This document shows, one piece after another, positions 24,897 to 33,638 of a stretch of 64,000 nt of DNA (positions are counted from its first letter, which is position 1; every line of letters starts with the position of its first letter). The stretch comes from Gramella jeungdoensis (GTDB lineage: Bacteria; Bacteroidota; Bacteroidia; Flavobacteriales; Flavobacteriaceae). The DNA lies in the NCBI RefSeq assembly GCF_023805255.1, contig NZ_JAMSCK010000002.1, positions 682,001-746,000 of the forward strand, given 5' to 3'. The translations under genes were made by a program, and so were the position numbers. Under the pieces are notes generated by a model. That model did not search any database and was not told the origin of the DNA. It worked only from the letters and a program-made list of their open reading frames with translations.

Positions 24897-27800
24897 TTCA
24901 TCAACAAGCACCCAGTCTCCTTTATCAAGAAGCGGAATAGCCTGTTTGTATTTCATGGTTTTGTTCTCGCCACTCATTACATTCTTGATGGTCACTTTAT
25001 CGTTCCTTCCAATTTTAGGACGTTCACGAACAATAGTCTCAGTGACTTCCTGCTGCTTCTGAGTGTTCCCTGCTGCACGGCTTTGGGCCGCTCTTTCATC
25101 CAGGTTAGGGATCTCTTCTTTTTTAGTTTCAACCTTTTCCTTCTGTCTGGTCTGGCGGGCTTCATGTATGCTTGGCGCACCGGCAGAAGGGATCTCTCCT
25201 TTGAAAAGGAAGGATATCACATCGTGGTTCACATTTTCAAGCATTGCCTTGAAGAGTTCAAAAGCCTCGAACTTATAGATAAGAAGAGGGTCTTTTTGCT
25301 CATGCACGGCAAGCTGAACACTCTGTTTTAACTCATCCATCTTACGAAGGTGGGTCTTCCAGGCATCATCGATAATTGCAAGGGTAATGTTCTTCTCAAA
25401 ATCCTTGATCAGCTGTTTACCTTCACTTTCGTATGCCTTTTCAAGGTTGGTAACCACCTGAAGCGTCTTATTTCCGTCAGTAAAAGGAACTGATATTCTT
25501 TCGAAATTATTTCTTTCGTCCTCAAAAACCTGCTTGATCACCGGATAGGCCCTTTCGGCATTATTGGCCATTTTATCATCATAATGCTTATAAGCGGCTT
25601 TATAAACTTCACCTGCAAGCTTCTGAGAATTCATTTTTTTGAATTCTTCTTCATTTACCGGCGAACTCATAGAGAAGTTCCTGATAAGTTCAAATTCAAA
25701 GTTCTTAAAGTCTTCTGCTGCCTTGTTAGTTTCTGTAACAGACTCTGCAATGTCGAAGATCATATTCGCGAGATCTACTCTCAATCTTTCTCCGAAAAGT
25801 GCATGGTAACGACGCTTGTAAATTACTTCACGCTGGGCGTTCATTACGTCATCATATTCAAGCAGTCTTTTACGAACTCCAAAGTTGTTCTCCTCAACTT
25901 TTTTCTGTGCTCGCTCAATAGACTTGGAAATCATGGAATGCTGAATTACTTCACCTTCTTCAAGTCCCATGCGGTCCATCAGTTTTGCGATTCTTTCAGA
26001 ACCGAACAAACGCATCAGGTTATCTTCCAGAGAAACATAGAACTGTGAGCTTCCCGGGTCTCCCTGACGTCCGGCACGACCTCTTAACTGTCTGTCTACA
26101 CGCCTCGAGTCATGTCTTTCGGTACCAATTATGGCAAGACCACCGGCCTCCTTTACTTCAGGGCTTAATTTAATATCGGTACCACGACCGGCCATGTTTG
26201 TTGCGATGGTAACTACACCCGCATTTCCAGCTTCCGCGACAATATCGGCTTCTTTCTTGTGGAGTTTCGCGTTAAGTACATTGTGTGGTACATTCCTGAG
26301 TTTCAACATGCGGCTTAACAATTCCGAAATCTCAACCGATGTAGTACCAATAAGAACCGGTCTTCCTGCTCTGGAAAGATCGGTCACATGATCGATTACC
26401 GCGTTATATTTTTCACGTTTGGTCTTGTAAACCAAATCTTCTTTGTCGTCTCTTGCAATTGGACGGTTAGTTGGAATTTCAACCACATCCAGTTTATAGA
26501 TTTCCCAGAATTCTCCGGCTTCGGTTACCGCTGTACCCGTCATACCCGATAGTTTGCGATACATTCTGAAGTAATTCTGAAGTGTAACGGTCGCAAAAGT
26601 CTGGGTAGCATCCTCAATTTTCACATTCTCTTTGGCTTCGATCGCCTGGTGAAGTCCGTCACTATATCGACGGCCTTCCATGATACGTCCAGTCTGCTCA
26701 TCAACAATTTTAACTTTATTGTCGATCACCACATATTCCGTATCCTTTTCAAATAGGGTATAGGCTTTTAGTAATTGCCTAAGGGTATGTATTCTTTCAC
26801 TCTTAACGCTATAATCGCGGTAAAGCTCTTCTTTCTTTTCGGCTTCTTCTTCCTTTGATAGACCTTCCTTTTCGATCTTTGCGATCTCCATCCCGATCTC
26901 GGGCATTACAAAGAAGTTAGGGTCGTCCTTTCCTGAAAGGTATTCAATTCCTTTATCGGTGAGATCTATCTGATTGGTCTTTTCATCAATCGTGAAATAC
27001 AGCTCTGCATCAACCTTCGGCATTTCGCGATTGTTATCCTGCATGTAATAGTTCTCGGTCTTTTGAAGCAGCTGTTTTACACCTTCCTCACTCAGGAATT
27101 TAATTAAAGCTTTATTCTTTGGCAGACCACGATAAACTCTAAGCAACTGGAAACCTCCCTCTTTGGAATCTCCTTCTTTGATGAGTTTTTTGGCATCTGC
27201 CAGAACCTTGGTAAGGTATTTACGCTGAACCTCTACGATATTGGCGATTGCAGGTTTCAGTTCCATGAACTCATGGGTGTCACCCTTTGGTACAGGACCT
27301 GAAATAATAAGCGGAGTACGGGCGTCATCGATCAGTACCGAATCCACCTCATCCACTATCGCATAATTATGAGGTCTTTGAACAAGATCATCGGGAGCAT
27401 GAGACATGTTATCCCTCAGATAGTCAAAACCAAATTCATTGTTGGTTCCGTAGGTAATATCGGCATTATATGCTTTTCTACGCGCGGCAGAATTAGGCCT
27501 GTGATAATCTATACAATCAACACTTAATCCATGGAATTCAAAAATTGGTGCCATCCACGCGCTGTCACGCTTGGCCAGGTAATCGTTTACCGTTACAAGG
27601 TGAACACCACGCCCGGTAAGGGCATTAAGATAAACAGGAAGAGTTGCAACTAAGGTTTTACCTTCACCCGTTTGCATCTCGGCGATCTTACCCTGGTGCA
27701 TGGCCACACCCCCAATAAGCTGAACATCATAATGGATCATATCCCAGGTGACCGGTTTACCGGCAGCATCCCAGGAATTACTCCAGATCGCATGTTCATC

Positions 27801-28250
27801 TTCGAGTGTGACATAATCTTTTTCAGCAGAAATCTCTCGGTCGAATGCAGAAGCTTTTACTTTCAGTTCAGTGTTGTGAACAAAACGTTTTGCAGTTTCT
27901 TTCACCACCGCGAAGGCTTCCGGAAGTATTTCGTTAAGGATGCCTTCTGAAATTTCATAAGACTTATCCTTTAAGGAGTCGACTTCAGCATAGATATCTT
28001 CCTTTCGAGTGATATCATCAATCTCATCGGCCTCTTTATTTAAACTTTCAATCTTATCTTTTACTTCTTTTGTCGCTTCGGTAATTTTAGCTCTGAATTC
28101 GGAAGTTTTAGCACGAAGTTCATCCAGGCTCAGGGCTTCCATTTCTGGTTCAAGAGCCTTGATCTTATCTACTATAGGTTGTATTTCCTTTACATCTTTC
28201 TTCGACTTATCACCTACGAAAGCTTTTAATACAGAATCTAAAAAACTCAT
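24894..28250 (-). CDS. secA: Preprotein translocase ATPase SecA
   Basis: ATPase motor of the Sec pathway that drives unfolded proteins through SecYEG; 1118 residues, against about 900 in E. coli. Walker A MQTGEGKTL is at about 192-200 and the DEAD-box-like DEVDSVLIDDARTPLIISG follows. The extra length includes about 85 residues before Walker A (a Lys/Glu-rich helical region, 60-150), as I recall for Bacteroidota SecA. The C-terminus ends GDWVLVDE without the usual zinc-binding SEC-C motif. It probably has its own promoter (28276-28283) and ends in a heptamer array and terminator. Confidence 0.97.
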   Translation of the reverse strand: MSFLDSVLKAFVGDKSKKDVKEIQPIVDKIKALEPEMEALSLDELRAKTSEFRAKITEATKEVKDKIESLNKEADEIDDITRKEDIYAEVDSLKDKSYEISEGILNEILPEAFAVVKETAKRFVHNTELKVKASAFDREISAEKDYVTLEDEHAIWSNSWDAAGKPVTWDMIHYDVQLIGGVAMHQGKIAEMQTGEGKTLVATLPVYLNALTGRGVHLVTVNDYLAKRDSAWMAPIFEFHGLSVDCIDYHRPNSAARRKAYNADITYGTNNEFGFDYLRDNMSHAPDDLVQRPHNYAIVDEVDSVLIDDARTPLIISGPVPKGDTHEFMELKPAIANIVEVQRKYLTKVLADAKKLIKEGDSKEGGFQLLRVYRGLPKNKALIKFLSEEGVKQLLQKTENYYMQDNNREMPKVDAELYFTIDEKTNQIDLTDKGIEYLSGKDDPNFFVMPEIGMEIAKIEKEGLSKEEEAEKKEELYRDYSVKSERIHTLRQLLKAYTLFEKDTEYVVIDNKVKIVDEQTGRIMEGRRYSDGLHQAIEAKENVKIEDATQTFATVTLQNYFRMYRKLSGMTGTAVTEAGEFWEIYKLDVVEIPTNRPIARDDKEDLVYKTKREKYNAVIDHVTDLSRAGRPVLIGTTSVEISELLSRMLKLRNVPHNVLNAKLHKKEADIVAEAGNAGVVTIATNMAGRGTDIKLSPEVKEAGGLAIIGTERHDSRRVDRQLRGRAGRQGDPGSSQFYVSLEDNLMRLFGSERIAKLMDRMGLEEGEVIQHSMISKSIERAQKKVEENNFGVRKRLLEYDDVMNAQREVIYKRRYHALFGERLRVDLANMIFDIAESVTETNKAAEDFKNFEFELIRNFSMSSPVNEEEFKKMNSQKLAGEVYKAAYKHYDDKMANNAERAYPVIKQVFEDERNNFERISVPFTDGNKTLQVVTNLEKAYESEGKQLIKDFEKNITLAIIDDAWKTHLRKMDELKQSVQLAVHEQKDPLLIYKFEAFELFKAMLENVNHDVISFLFKGEIPSAGAPSIHEARQTRQKEKVETKKEEIPNLDERAAQSRAAGNTQKQQEVTETIVRERPKIGRNDKVTIKNVMSGENKTMKYKQAIPLLDKGDWVLVDE

Positions 28251-28275
28251 ATTGGTTTTTTTGTTTAAGGGGGTT

Positions 28276-28283
28276 CAAATTTA
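28276..28283 (-). promoter_or_regulatory. Candidate -7 box of secA
   Basis: The minus strand reads TAAATTTG (TAnnTTTG) 26 nt before the secA ATG and directly after the terminator of the upstream DUF2795 gene. No clear -33 element was seen. Confidence 0.4.
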
Positions 28284-28291
28284 AGCAAAAA

Positions 28292-28315
28292 AAAAGCCTC
28301 ATGAATGAGACTTTT
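28292..28315 (-). terminator. Terminator of the DUF2795 gene
   Basis: A hairpin AAAAGCCTCAT / ATGAGACTTTT with one mismatch; on the minus strand it is followed by a run of nine T. It separates DUF2795 from secA. Confidence 0.75.
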
Positions 28316-28339
28316 CCCTATTTTTTGCGTGTTGTCAAT

Positions 28340-28561
28340 TTAATATTCATCCTCATTCCAGAGGTAATCTTCATCGGTTGGATAATCAGGCCAGATTTCC
28401 TCAATAGAATCATAAGAGTCTCCCTCGTCTTCAATGGCCTGCAGATTTTCCACAACCTCAAGCGGAGCTCCGGTTCTAATTGCGTAGTCTATTAACTCGT
28501 CTTTGGTGGCCGGCCAGGGGGCATCACTTAAATAGGATGCTAATTCTAAAGTCCAATACAT
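28340..28561 (-). CDS. DUF2795 domain-containing protein
   Basis: A 73-residue soluble acidic protein. The N-terminal half (WTLELASYLSDAPWPATKDE, then LIDYAIRTGAPLEVVENLQAI) is the DUF2795 domain, and the tail is rich in Asp, Glu and Tyr. The function is unknown. It often sits beside secA in Flavobacteriia (recollection). It has a good housekeeping-type promoter at 28587-28617 and its own terminator. Confidence 0.9.
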   Translation of the reverse strand: MYWTLELASYLSDAPWPATKDELIDYAIRTGAPLEVVENLQAIEDEGDSYDSIEEIWPDYPTDEDYLWNEDEY

Positions 28562-28586
28562 TGATTAATCGGGTTTTAAATTTTGG

Positions 28587-28617
28587 CAAAAATAATTTTT
28601 TTGCCGTAATAGCCAAG
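28587..28617 (-). promoter_or_regulatory. Bacteroidota housekeeping-type promoter of the DUF2795 gene
   Basis: On the minus strand CTTG, 19 nt, TATTTTTG; the -7 box at 28587-28594 fits TAnnTTTG and lies 25 nt before the ATG. Confidence 0.6.
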
Positions 28618-28713
28618 AAAAAAATCTATTATTTCAACAATAATATTAAGAACGTAATAATTTCTTTAATTCTTTGCAAGTATCACAAAGGATATTTCAA
28701 AATTAAATTGGAT

Positions 28714-29286
28714 TCAGGATTTTTTTGGAATCCACTGAATTTCTTCAGCCTGTAGTTGTTTAGACAACATCCGTGCCAGCACAAATAGATAGTCTGAAAG
28801 CCGGTTTAGATAGACAAGGACCTTATCGTCAAAGGCCTCTATGTCATATAAAGCACTGGAGAGTCTTTCAGCGCGACGGCATACACAGCGTGTTATGTGA
28901 CAGAATGACACGCTTTGGTGCCCCCCGGGCAAGATGAAGTGTGTCATTTCGGGTAGATCATCGTTCATACGGTCTATTTCTTTTTCCAGTTTTTCGATAT
29001 CTTCTTGAGATATCTTGGGTATATTAAGCCTTTCCTTTCCGTTTTTAAGGGTGGCTTTTTCAGGATCAGTTGCCAGAACTGAACCAATGGTAAATAATCT
29101 ATCCTGTATTTCGGTGAGAAATTCTTTTGTGTCATTGTCGGTATCCTGGTCACGGAGAAGCCCAATATATGAATTAAGCTCGTCTACGGTGCCATAACTT
29201 TCTATTCTTATGTGGTGCTTGGGTACACGAGTTCCTCCAAATAGAGAGGTAGTTCCCTTGTCACCGGTTTTGGTGTAAATTTTCAT
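28714..29286 (-). CDS. Cob(I)yrinic acid a,c-diamide adenosyltransferase (PduO type)
   Basis: ATP:corrinoid adenosyltransferase that makes adenosylcobalamin, the cofactor of methylmalonyl-CoA mutase; 190 residues. The family signatures are YTKTGDKGTTSLFGG (ATP binding, residues 4-18), SYGTVDELNSYIG, and RCVCRRAERLSSAL with the conserved Arg residues. It links functionally to meaB at 16.3 kb although the two are not adjacent. It is transcribed alone. Confidence 0.95.
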   Translation of the reverse strand: MKIYTKTGDKGTTSLFGGTRVPKHHIRIESYGTVDELNSYIGLLRDQDTDNDTKEFLTEIQDRLFTIGSVLATDPEKATLKNGKERLNIPKISQEDIEKLEKEIDRMNDDLPEMTHFILPGGHQSVSFCHITRCVCRRAERLSSALYDIEAFDDKVLVYLNRLSDYLFVLARMLSKQLQAEEIQWIPKKS

Positions 29287-29340
29287 GTTTCAGCGTTTGT
29301 GCTAAAATACGAAGTTTGAATCGGAATATTGGATTGTTGG

Positions 29341-29396
29341 ATCTTTGGATCTTTGGATCTTTGGATTTCTGGATTTCTGGATTTCTGGATTTCTGG
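29341..29396. repeat. Octanucleotide tandem repeat (TTTGGATC, then TCTGGATT)
   Basis: About three TTTGGATC-like units run into four TCTGGATT-like units. It is the only 8-bp array seen and merges directly into the TTTTGAA heptamers. Confidence 0.8.
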
Positions 29397-29398
29397 AA

Positions 29399-29433
29399 TT
29401 TTGAATTTTGAATTTTGAATTTTGAATTTTGAA
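29399..29433. repeat. Heptanucleotide array (TTTTGAA, 5 units)
   Basis: Five perfect 7-bp units, in the gap between the small membrane protein gene and the adenosyltransferase gene. Confidence 0.9.
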
Positions 29434-29469
29434 AAGAAACTTTCCAAGTTAAGACATAATTTTTAACTT

Positions 29470-29546
29470 CTCACAACTCACAACTCACAACTCACAACTC
29501 ACAACTCACAACTCACAACTCACAACTCACAACTCACAACTCACAA
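29470..29546. repeat. Heptanucleotide array (CTCACAA, 11 units)
   Basis: Eleven perfect 7-bp units (77 bp). It lies 23 nt after the stop codon of the small minus-strand gene at 29570; on that coding strand the unit is TTGTGAG. It ends in ACAACGG, like the array at 29913-29975. Confidence 0.95.
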
Positions 29547-29569
29547 CGGTTCTTCCGATACCTTTGAAA

Positions 29570-29749
29570 TTAGTGGAGCCCGGAATTAGCCTCGTTTTCC
29601 TGTTTTCTTTCGAAGTATCTTCTTCTGAAGTTTCTGTTTTTCCTGTCTTTTCTCAGTTTTTTAGCCCTGCGGGAACTCCACAGAAAATAGGCAAGAAATA
29701 CGGCAATAATGGCAAGATAAATCCAGGTTTCCTGGTCTAAATCGATCAT
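29570..29749 (-). CDS. Small single-pass membrane protein (59 residues)
   Basis: A short gene on the minus strand from ATG 29749 to TAA 29570. The protein begins MIDLDQETWIYLAIIAVFLA and continues YFLW, giving one membrane helix at about residues 9-24, followed by a strongly basic tail (SRRAKKLRKDRKNRNFRRRY) and ending NSGLH. The N-out, positive-inside pattern is coherent. I do not recognise a family. Its support is the codon-like composition and the intact frame in an otherwise repetitive region. Confidence 0.7.
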   Translation of the reverse strand: MIDLDQETWIYLAIIAVFLAYFLWSSRRAKKLRKDRKNRNFRRRYFERKQENEANSGLH

Positions 29750-29912
29750 TGTAAATGACTTATATTAGGTACAATATAGGAAAGATTATGTGAAGTTCAA
29801 AGTTCATTGTTGGAAGCTTGGATTGTTGGATGGTTGGAGCCTTAGATGTTGGATTATCGGATTTTGAATGATGAATTTTTTAAAAAGGCCTTCTTAAAAT
29901 TAGACTTAAATT

Positions 29913-29975
29913 CTCAAAACTCAAAACTCAAAACTCAAAACTCAAAACTCACAACTCACAACTCACAACTCACAA
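29913..29975. repeat. Heptanucleotide array (5 CTCAAAA, then 4 CTCACAA units)
   Basis: Nine 7-bp units in two sequence variants that keep the same phase. It lies 10 nt after the stop codon of the minus-strand ABC ATPase gene (29986). On that coding strand the units are TTGTGAG and TTTTGAG. Confidence 0.95.
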
Positions 29976-29985
29976 CGGCCAATGC

Positions 29986-30693
29986 CTACTGCTCCTGAAA
30001 ACTGCCTACAGATTTCTTTTCGTCACTAGCCACGGTACCATCCATTAGTCGGATGATCCGATGCGCATGCTTAGCAATATCCTCTTCGTGTGTTACAAGA
30101 ATAACTGTATTTCCTGCTGCATGTATCTCATCGAAAAGGTTCATGATCTCCACTGAGGTTTTTGAATCCAGGTTTCCTGTTGGCTCGTCAGCAAGAATAA
30201 TTGAAGGCTTATTGACAAGTGCCCGACCAACAGCAACGCGCTGTCTTTGCCCACCCGAAAGCTGGTTAGGTTTGTGGTCCATACGGTCCCCAAGTCCTAC
30301 GCTTCGAAGCACTTCTTTTGCCCTGTCAATTCTATCTGTTTTGGAAGCTCCTGCATATACCATAGGTAAAGCCACATTATCCAGCGCCGTGGTTCGTGGA
30401 AGCAGGTTGAACGTCTGAAATACAAAGCCTATTTCTTTATTTCGTATTTCGGCAAGTTCATCATCACTCATCTTACTAACATCCTTGCCATTTAGAACAT
30501 AACTGCCCGATGTAGGCGTGTCCAGGCATCCCAGGAGGTTCATCAGTGTGGATTTTCCGGAACCCGAAGGTCCCATAAAAGCAACATATTCTCCTCGCTC
30601 TATATCAAGATCAATTCCTTTTAAAACTTTAACTACTTCCTGGCCCAGGGGAAAATCCCTGGTAATATTTCGGATCTCGATTACTTTGCTCAT
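29986..30693 (-). CDS. ABC transporter ATP-binding protein (LolD/MacB-like)
   Basis: ATPase of 235 residues in the LolD/MacB/FtsE group. Walker A is GPSGSGKST (residues 42-50), the signature is [15 protein letters not shown], Walker B is [13 protein letters not shown], and H-loop [13 protein letters not shown]. It would pair with MacB- or LolCE-type permeases in lipoprotein release or efflux; no such permease gene is adjacent, so the partner is elsewhere. An ECF-type promoter (30717-30742) lies directly upstream. Confidence 0.93.
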   Translation of the reverse strand: MSKVIEIRNITRDFPLGQEVVKVLKGIDLDIERGEYVAFMGPSGSGKSTLMNLLGCLDTPTSGSYVLNGKDVSKMSDDELAEIRNKEIGFVFQTFNLLPRTTALDNVALPMVYAGASKTDRIDRAKEVLRSVGLGDRMDHKPNQLSGGQRQRVAVGRALVNKPSIILADEPTGNLDSKTSVEIMNLFDEIHAAGNTVILVTHEEDIAKHAHRIIRLMDGTVASDEKKSVGSFQEQ

Positions 30694-30716
30694 TCAGACT
30701 GAATTTTCACTTGTAT

Positions 30717-30742
30717 GACGTGAATTTAGTTTTTTTGTTACA
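30717..30742 (-). promoter_or_regulatory. ECF-type promoter of the LolD-like ATPase gene
   Basis: On the minus strand TGTAAC (30737-30742), 16 nt, CGTC (30717-30720), about 23 nt before the ATG at 30693. It is of the same type as the promoters of the two sigma genes. Confidence 0.6.
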
Positions 30743-30793
30743 AACAAATTATCTTTCAGCAGAATTCTTAGATTTACATTCAAAACTAACCGA

Positions 30794-31513
30794 TTGACCA
30801 GAAAACTCTCAATTCTTATTCCTGCCTATAATGAAGAAGATACCATTCTTGAGATCCTGAATGTTCTTAAAGATTTGGACCTGGGTCTTGGATTAAAAAA
30901 GGAAATAGTTATAGTTGATGACTGTTCTACTGATTCTACCAGATCTATCATAAATCAATTCGTTGAAGATAATCCAACTTCAGATGTTCAGATATTCAAT
31001 CAGGAAGTTAACCGCGGTAAGGGTGCCGCATTACATAAGGCCATAGAACTTTGTACAGGAGATATAGCGATTATTCAGGATGCCGATCTCGAATATGATC
31101 CTGAAGAATATATCAATCTTTTGAAACCAATTTTAAAAGGTAAGGCAGATGTTGTTTATGGCTCAAGATTCATGGGAGGCTATGCTCATCGAATTTTATT
31201 TTTCTGGCATTCTATCGGGAATAAATTCCTGACTACATTGAGCAATGCTTTTACTAACCTTAACCTGACCGATATGGAGACCTGTTATAAGATGTTCAGG
31301 ACTGATATTTTAAAAAGTCTGGATCTGAAAGAAAAGCGTTTCGGCTTTGAACCGGAAGTTACGGCTAAGGTGAGCAGAATCCCAGGGATCAGGATCTATG
31401 AAGTAGGAATTTCCTATTATGGCCGGACTTACGCTGAAGGGAAGAAGATCAATTGGAAAGATGGTATGAGGGCTTTATGGTGTGTTTTTAAATACAATAC
31501 ATTTTCAAGATAG
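30794..31513 (+). CDS. Glycosyltransferase family 2 (dolichol-phosphate mannosyltransferase-like)
   Basis: GT-A fold transferase of 239 residues, similar in layout to the soluble DPM1-type enzymes that charge polyprenyl phosphate with a sugar. SILIPAYNEEDTILEIL opens the fold, IVDDCSTDSTRS and the DXD-like QDADLEYDPEE follow, and VYGSRFMGG is typical. No C-terminal membrane helices are present. The start is TTG at 30794. It sits 2 bp before a GT-C-like membrane protein, which could use the lipid-linked sugar it makes. Confidence 0.88.
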   Translation: MTRKLSILIPAYNEEDTILEILNVLKDLDLGLGLKKEIVIVDDCSTDSTRSIINQFVEDNPTSDVQIFNQEVNRGKGAALHKAIELCTGDIAIIQDADLEYDPEEYINLLKPILKGKADVVYGSRFMGGYAHRILFFWHSIGNKFLTTLSNAFTNLNLTDMETCYKMFRTDILKSLDLKEKRFGFEPEVTAKVSRIPGIRIYEVGISYYGRTYAEGKKINWKDGMRALWCVFKYNTFSR

Positions 31514-31515
31514 AA

Positions 31516-32799
31516 ATGTCAAGGATAAAGACACTTATCATAATTGGTTTAAGCTTTGTGATACTGACGGTCCTGGGTTATAATTTTCATGTTGCAAATA
31601 GTTTGAAATATGATTTTGGAGGTGACGCTTCAGATTTTATTCATTTAGGTTTAACTCTAGCCAAGACCGGGAAATATGGTCATCTCGATCTATCACATAC
31701 AGATTTAGTTCAGGGTTTTAAAAATGGAAATCATAAAACAAAAACTTATAAGTTTTCTGGTCACTCTACCTGGCGGCCGCCAATTTGGCCTGCGATCATT
31801 GCTTTTTGTTTCCTTATTTCGGGATATTCTTTAGGTTTTCTAGTCGCATTTAAAATTTTATTGCATTTACTGGGGGGGCTGTTCTTTTACAAAACCCTTG
31901 AATATTTTACAAAACGAGTAATATTTATATATGCTGGAGTTTTTTTGTATCTGGTGAATCCGGCATGGCAAATATATTCCCGGGTCTTTCTCTCTGAGCC
32001 TATAACCCTTTTTTTTATGACCCTGTTCATCTGGTCTCTGGTCAGATATTTAAAAGAAGGGAAGTTGCTTTGGGCCAATGGAATATTTGGAGGTATTCTG
32101 ATACTTGCTCACCCATATTATATTTTCCTTCCATTTTCATTATGGTTCTTTCTTTTTTTATATAAGAGGGTGAGCCTGAAGAATACTTTGCTGCTAGCAA
32201 TATTTACTGTTTGTATAGTATCAATTTGGGTTATTAGGAATTATATCATTCTTGATGGCAATAAAGCTGTGATAACCACCTCCTCGGGAGCAGTGATGGC
32301 AAAAGGCTGGAATCAGGATGTACCCGATTTACATACAAATACAAAAGGAGATCTGGCTGATGAATCACTTGTTCTGCAGACTTTTGATTATGATAAATCG
32401 GATTATAGAGGTGAAGTAGGAGGGATGATGCTTTATCGGGATGCAACGATAAATTTTATAAAATCAAATCCAGACCTAATACTTCCAATTATTTTTAAAA
32501 AACTAAAGAGCGCTTTTAATCCTTTTCCAGAAACCCCAAGGCCGGGAATTTTGGAGACAGGTAGAGTGATCTTTCAGGTATTGGCTCTGGTAGCTGCCTT
32601 ATTTTTATTGCTCAGAGGGTCAATTATAACAAAAGCTATGGTTTTGGGGCTGTTTCTATCTACAGCTTTGATTACTATCATCACCTATTCAGGTTTCCGT
32701 TTTCGTATGCCTCAAACAAGTCTGGAGATTATGTTTATCATTTTGGCTGTGAATTTTCTGATACAAAAATATAGAGCAGTTCAAATCAAACCCGAATAG
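31516..32799 (+). CDS. Membrane GT-C-like glycosyltransferase (ArnT/PMT-like)
   Basis: An integral membrane protein of 427 residues with roughly ten hydrophobic helices. After the first helix lies YDFGGDASDFIHLGLTLAKT, where acidic residues occupy the place of the GT-C catalytic Asp in the first extracytoplasmic loop. The long loop at about residues 245-300 is soluble. It follows a DPM1-like gene by 2 bp, the usual pairing of a polyprenyl-phosphate sugar synthase and a user. The acceptor is unknown. Its end overlaps the convergent methyltransferase by 14 bp. Confidence 0.7.
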   Translation: MSRIKTLIIIGLSFVILTVLGYNFHVANSLKYDFGGDASDFIHLGLTLAKTGKYGHLDLSHTDLVQGFKNGNHKTKTYKFSGHSTWRPPIWPAIIAFCFLISGYSLGFLVAFKILLHLLGGLFFYKTLEYFTKRVIFIYAGVFLYLVNPAWQIYSRVFLSEPITLFFMTLFIWSLVRYLKEGKLLWANGIFGGILILAHPYYIFLPFSLWFFLFLYKRVSLKNTLLLAIFTVCIVSIWVIRNYIILDGNKAVITTSSGAVMAKGWNQDVPDLHTNTKGDLADESLVLQTFDYDKSDYRGEVGGMMLYRDATINFIKSNPDLILPIIFKKLKSAFNPFPETPRPGILETGRVIFQVLALVAALFLLLRGSIITKAMVLGLFLSTALITIITYSGFRFRMPQTSLEIMFIILAVNFLIQKYRAVQIKPE

Positions 32800-33601
32800 T
32801 AAAATCCTGCTTTGCCTGTTCCTGTCTAAAGAAGACCAACCCCCATTTATAGGTGTCGATTGTAACCCGGACTTCAGGATGTTTTTTGATCTCTTCCCAG
32901 GCCTCTTCCATTCCCGGTGACCAGTGTATATCATCGAAAATAAAGACTGAATCGTTATGGGTAGTAGGTAATAATTCTTCGAAGTATTTCAGGGTCGCAT
33001 CTTTCTGATGATTCCCGTCAAATAATACCATGTCGAATTTTTGAGTTCGGGGTTCGGAGTTCGGAGTGGTTCGTTCGAAGTTTGTGGTCGACGTGATTAG
33101 AGAAAGAGCACTGTCAAACGAATCGTTTACTAATCGAATATTAGTCATTTCATATTTTTCGAATTGCATTTTTGCAATATTCGCTGTTTCCTTACAGCCT
33201 TCAATGGTGGTAAGTTCTGTCTGTTTATTGGCAGCAATAGCTGCAGAGGCAATTCCCAGTGAAGTTCCAAGTTCCAGAGCGTACTCAATATTGAGATATT
33301 TGGTAAGCCTGAATAATAATTTAGCCCGGTGAAGTGTAATACCAGCATTTTTAGCGATCGCAAAAACCGGTCTTACATCTGATTTGAAAACCCGACTTCC
33401 TGCCCCAAAGTCGGTTACCTTTATTTTTTGCCTGTTCCTTAAAAGATTATTTCTGTAACTTTTTATCAAAGCATATTCAGGATGAGAGGTCTTATCATAA
33501 AAACATTTTGTCACCAGATCATAGATAAAAGGGGAGTGCAGGCCATGCTGGTTCTGGCTCCGAGAGAGGAATTTCAGGTATGATTTTAATTCGAAAAACA
33601 T
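32786..33601 (-). CDS. Class I SAM-dependent methyltransferase (O-methyltransferase-like)
   Basis: A 271-residue protein with a Rossmann-type methyltransferase domain from about residue 90. YALELGTSLGIASAAIA is the SAM-binding loop, LTTIEGCKETANIA gives the acidic residue after strand 2, and FDMVLFDGNHQKDATLKYFE plus FIFDDIHWSPGMEEAW resemble catechol-type O-methyltransferases. The N-terminal FFELKSYLKFLSRSQNQHGL HSPF region (residues 2-25) is common in Bacteroidota homologues. The substrate is unknown. Confidence 0.82.
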   Translation of the reverse strand: MFFELKSYLKFLSRSQNQHGLHSPFIYDLVTKCFYDKTSHPEYALIKSYRNNLLRNRQKIKVTDFGAGSRVFKSDVRPVFAIAKNAGITLHRAKLLFRLTKYLNIEYALELGTSLGIASAAIAANKQTELTTIEGCKETANIAKMQFEKYEMTNIRLVNDSFDSALSLITSTTNFERTTPNSEPRTQKFDMVLFDGNHQKDATLKYFEELLPTTHNDSVFIFDDIHWSPGMEEAWEEIKKHPEVRVTIDTYKWGLVFFRQEQAKQDFTIRV

Positions 33602-33638
33602 GTTCTATGTTGTGGGTTATGGGGTGTGCGTTAGATTT

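Larger units (their letters stand above)
29287..29569. other. Repeat-rich intergenic region before the adenosyltransferase gene
   Basis: Apart from about 50 bp next to the adenosyltransferase start, it is mostly simple tandem repeats: octamers (29341-29396), TTTTGAA heptamers (29399-29433) and CTCACAA heptamers (29470-29546). I see no gene. Confidence 0.75.

Noticed and set aside
25584-26048. Plus-strand frame of 154 codons inside secA
   Set aside because: It is antisense to the conserved C-terminal half of SecA and resembles no known protein.
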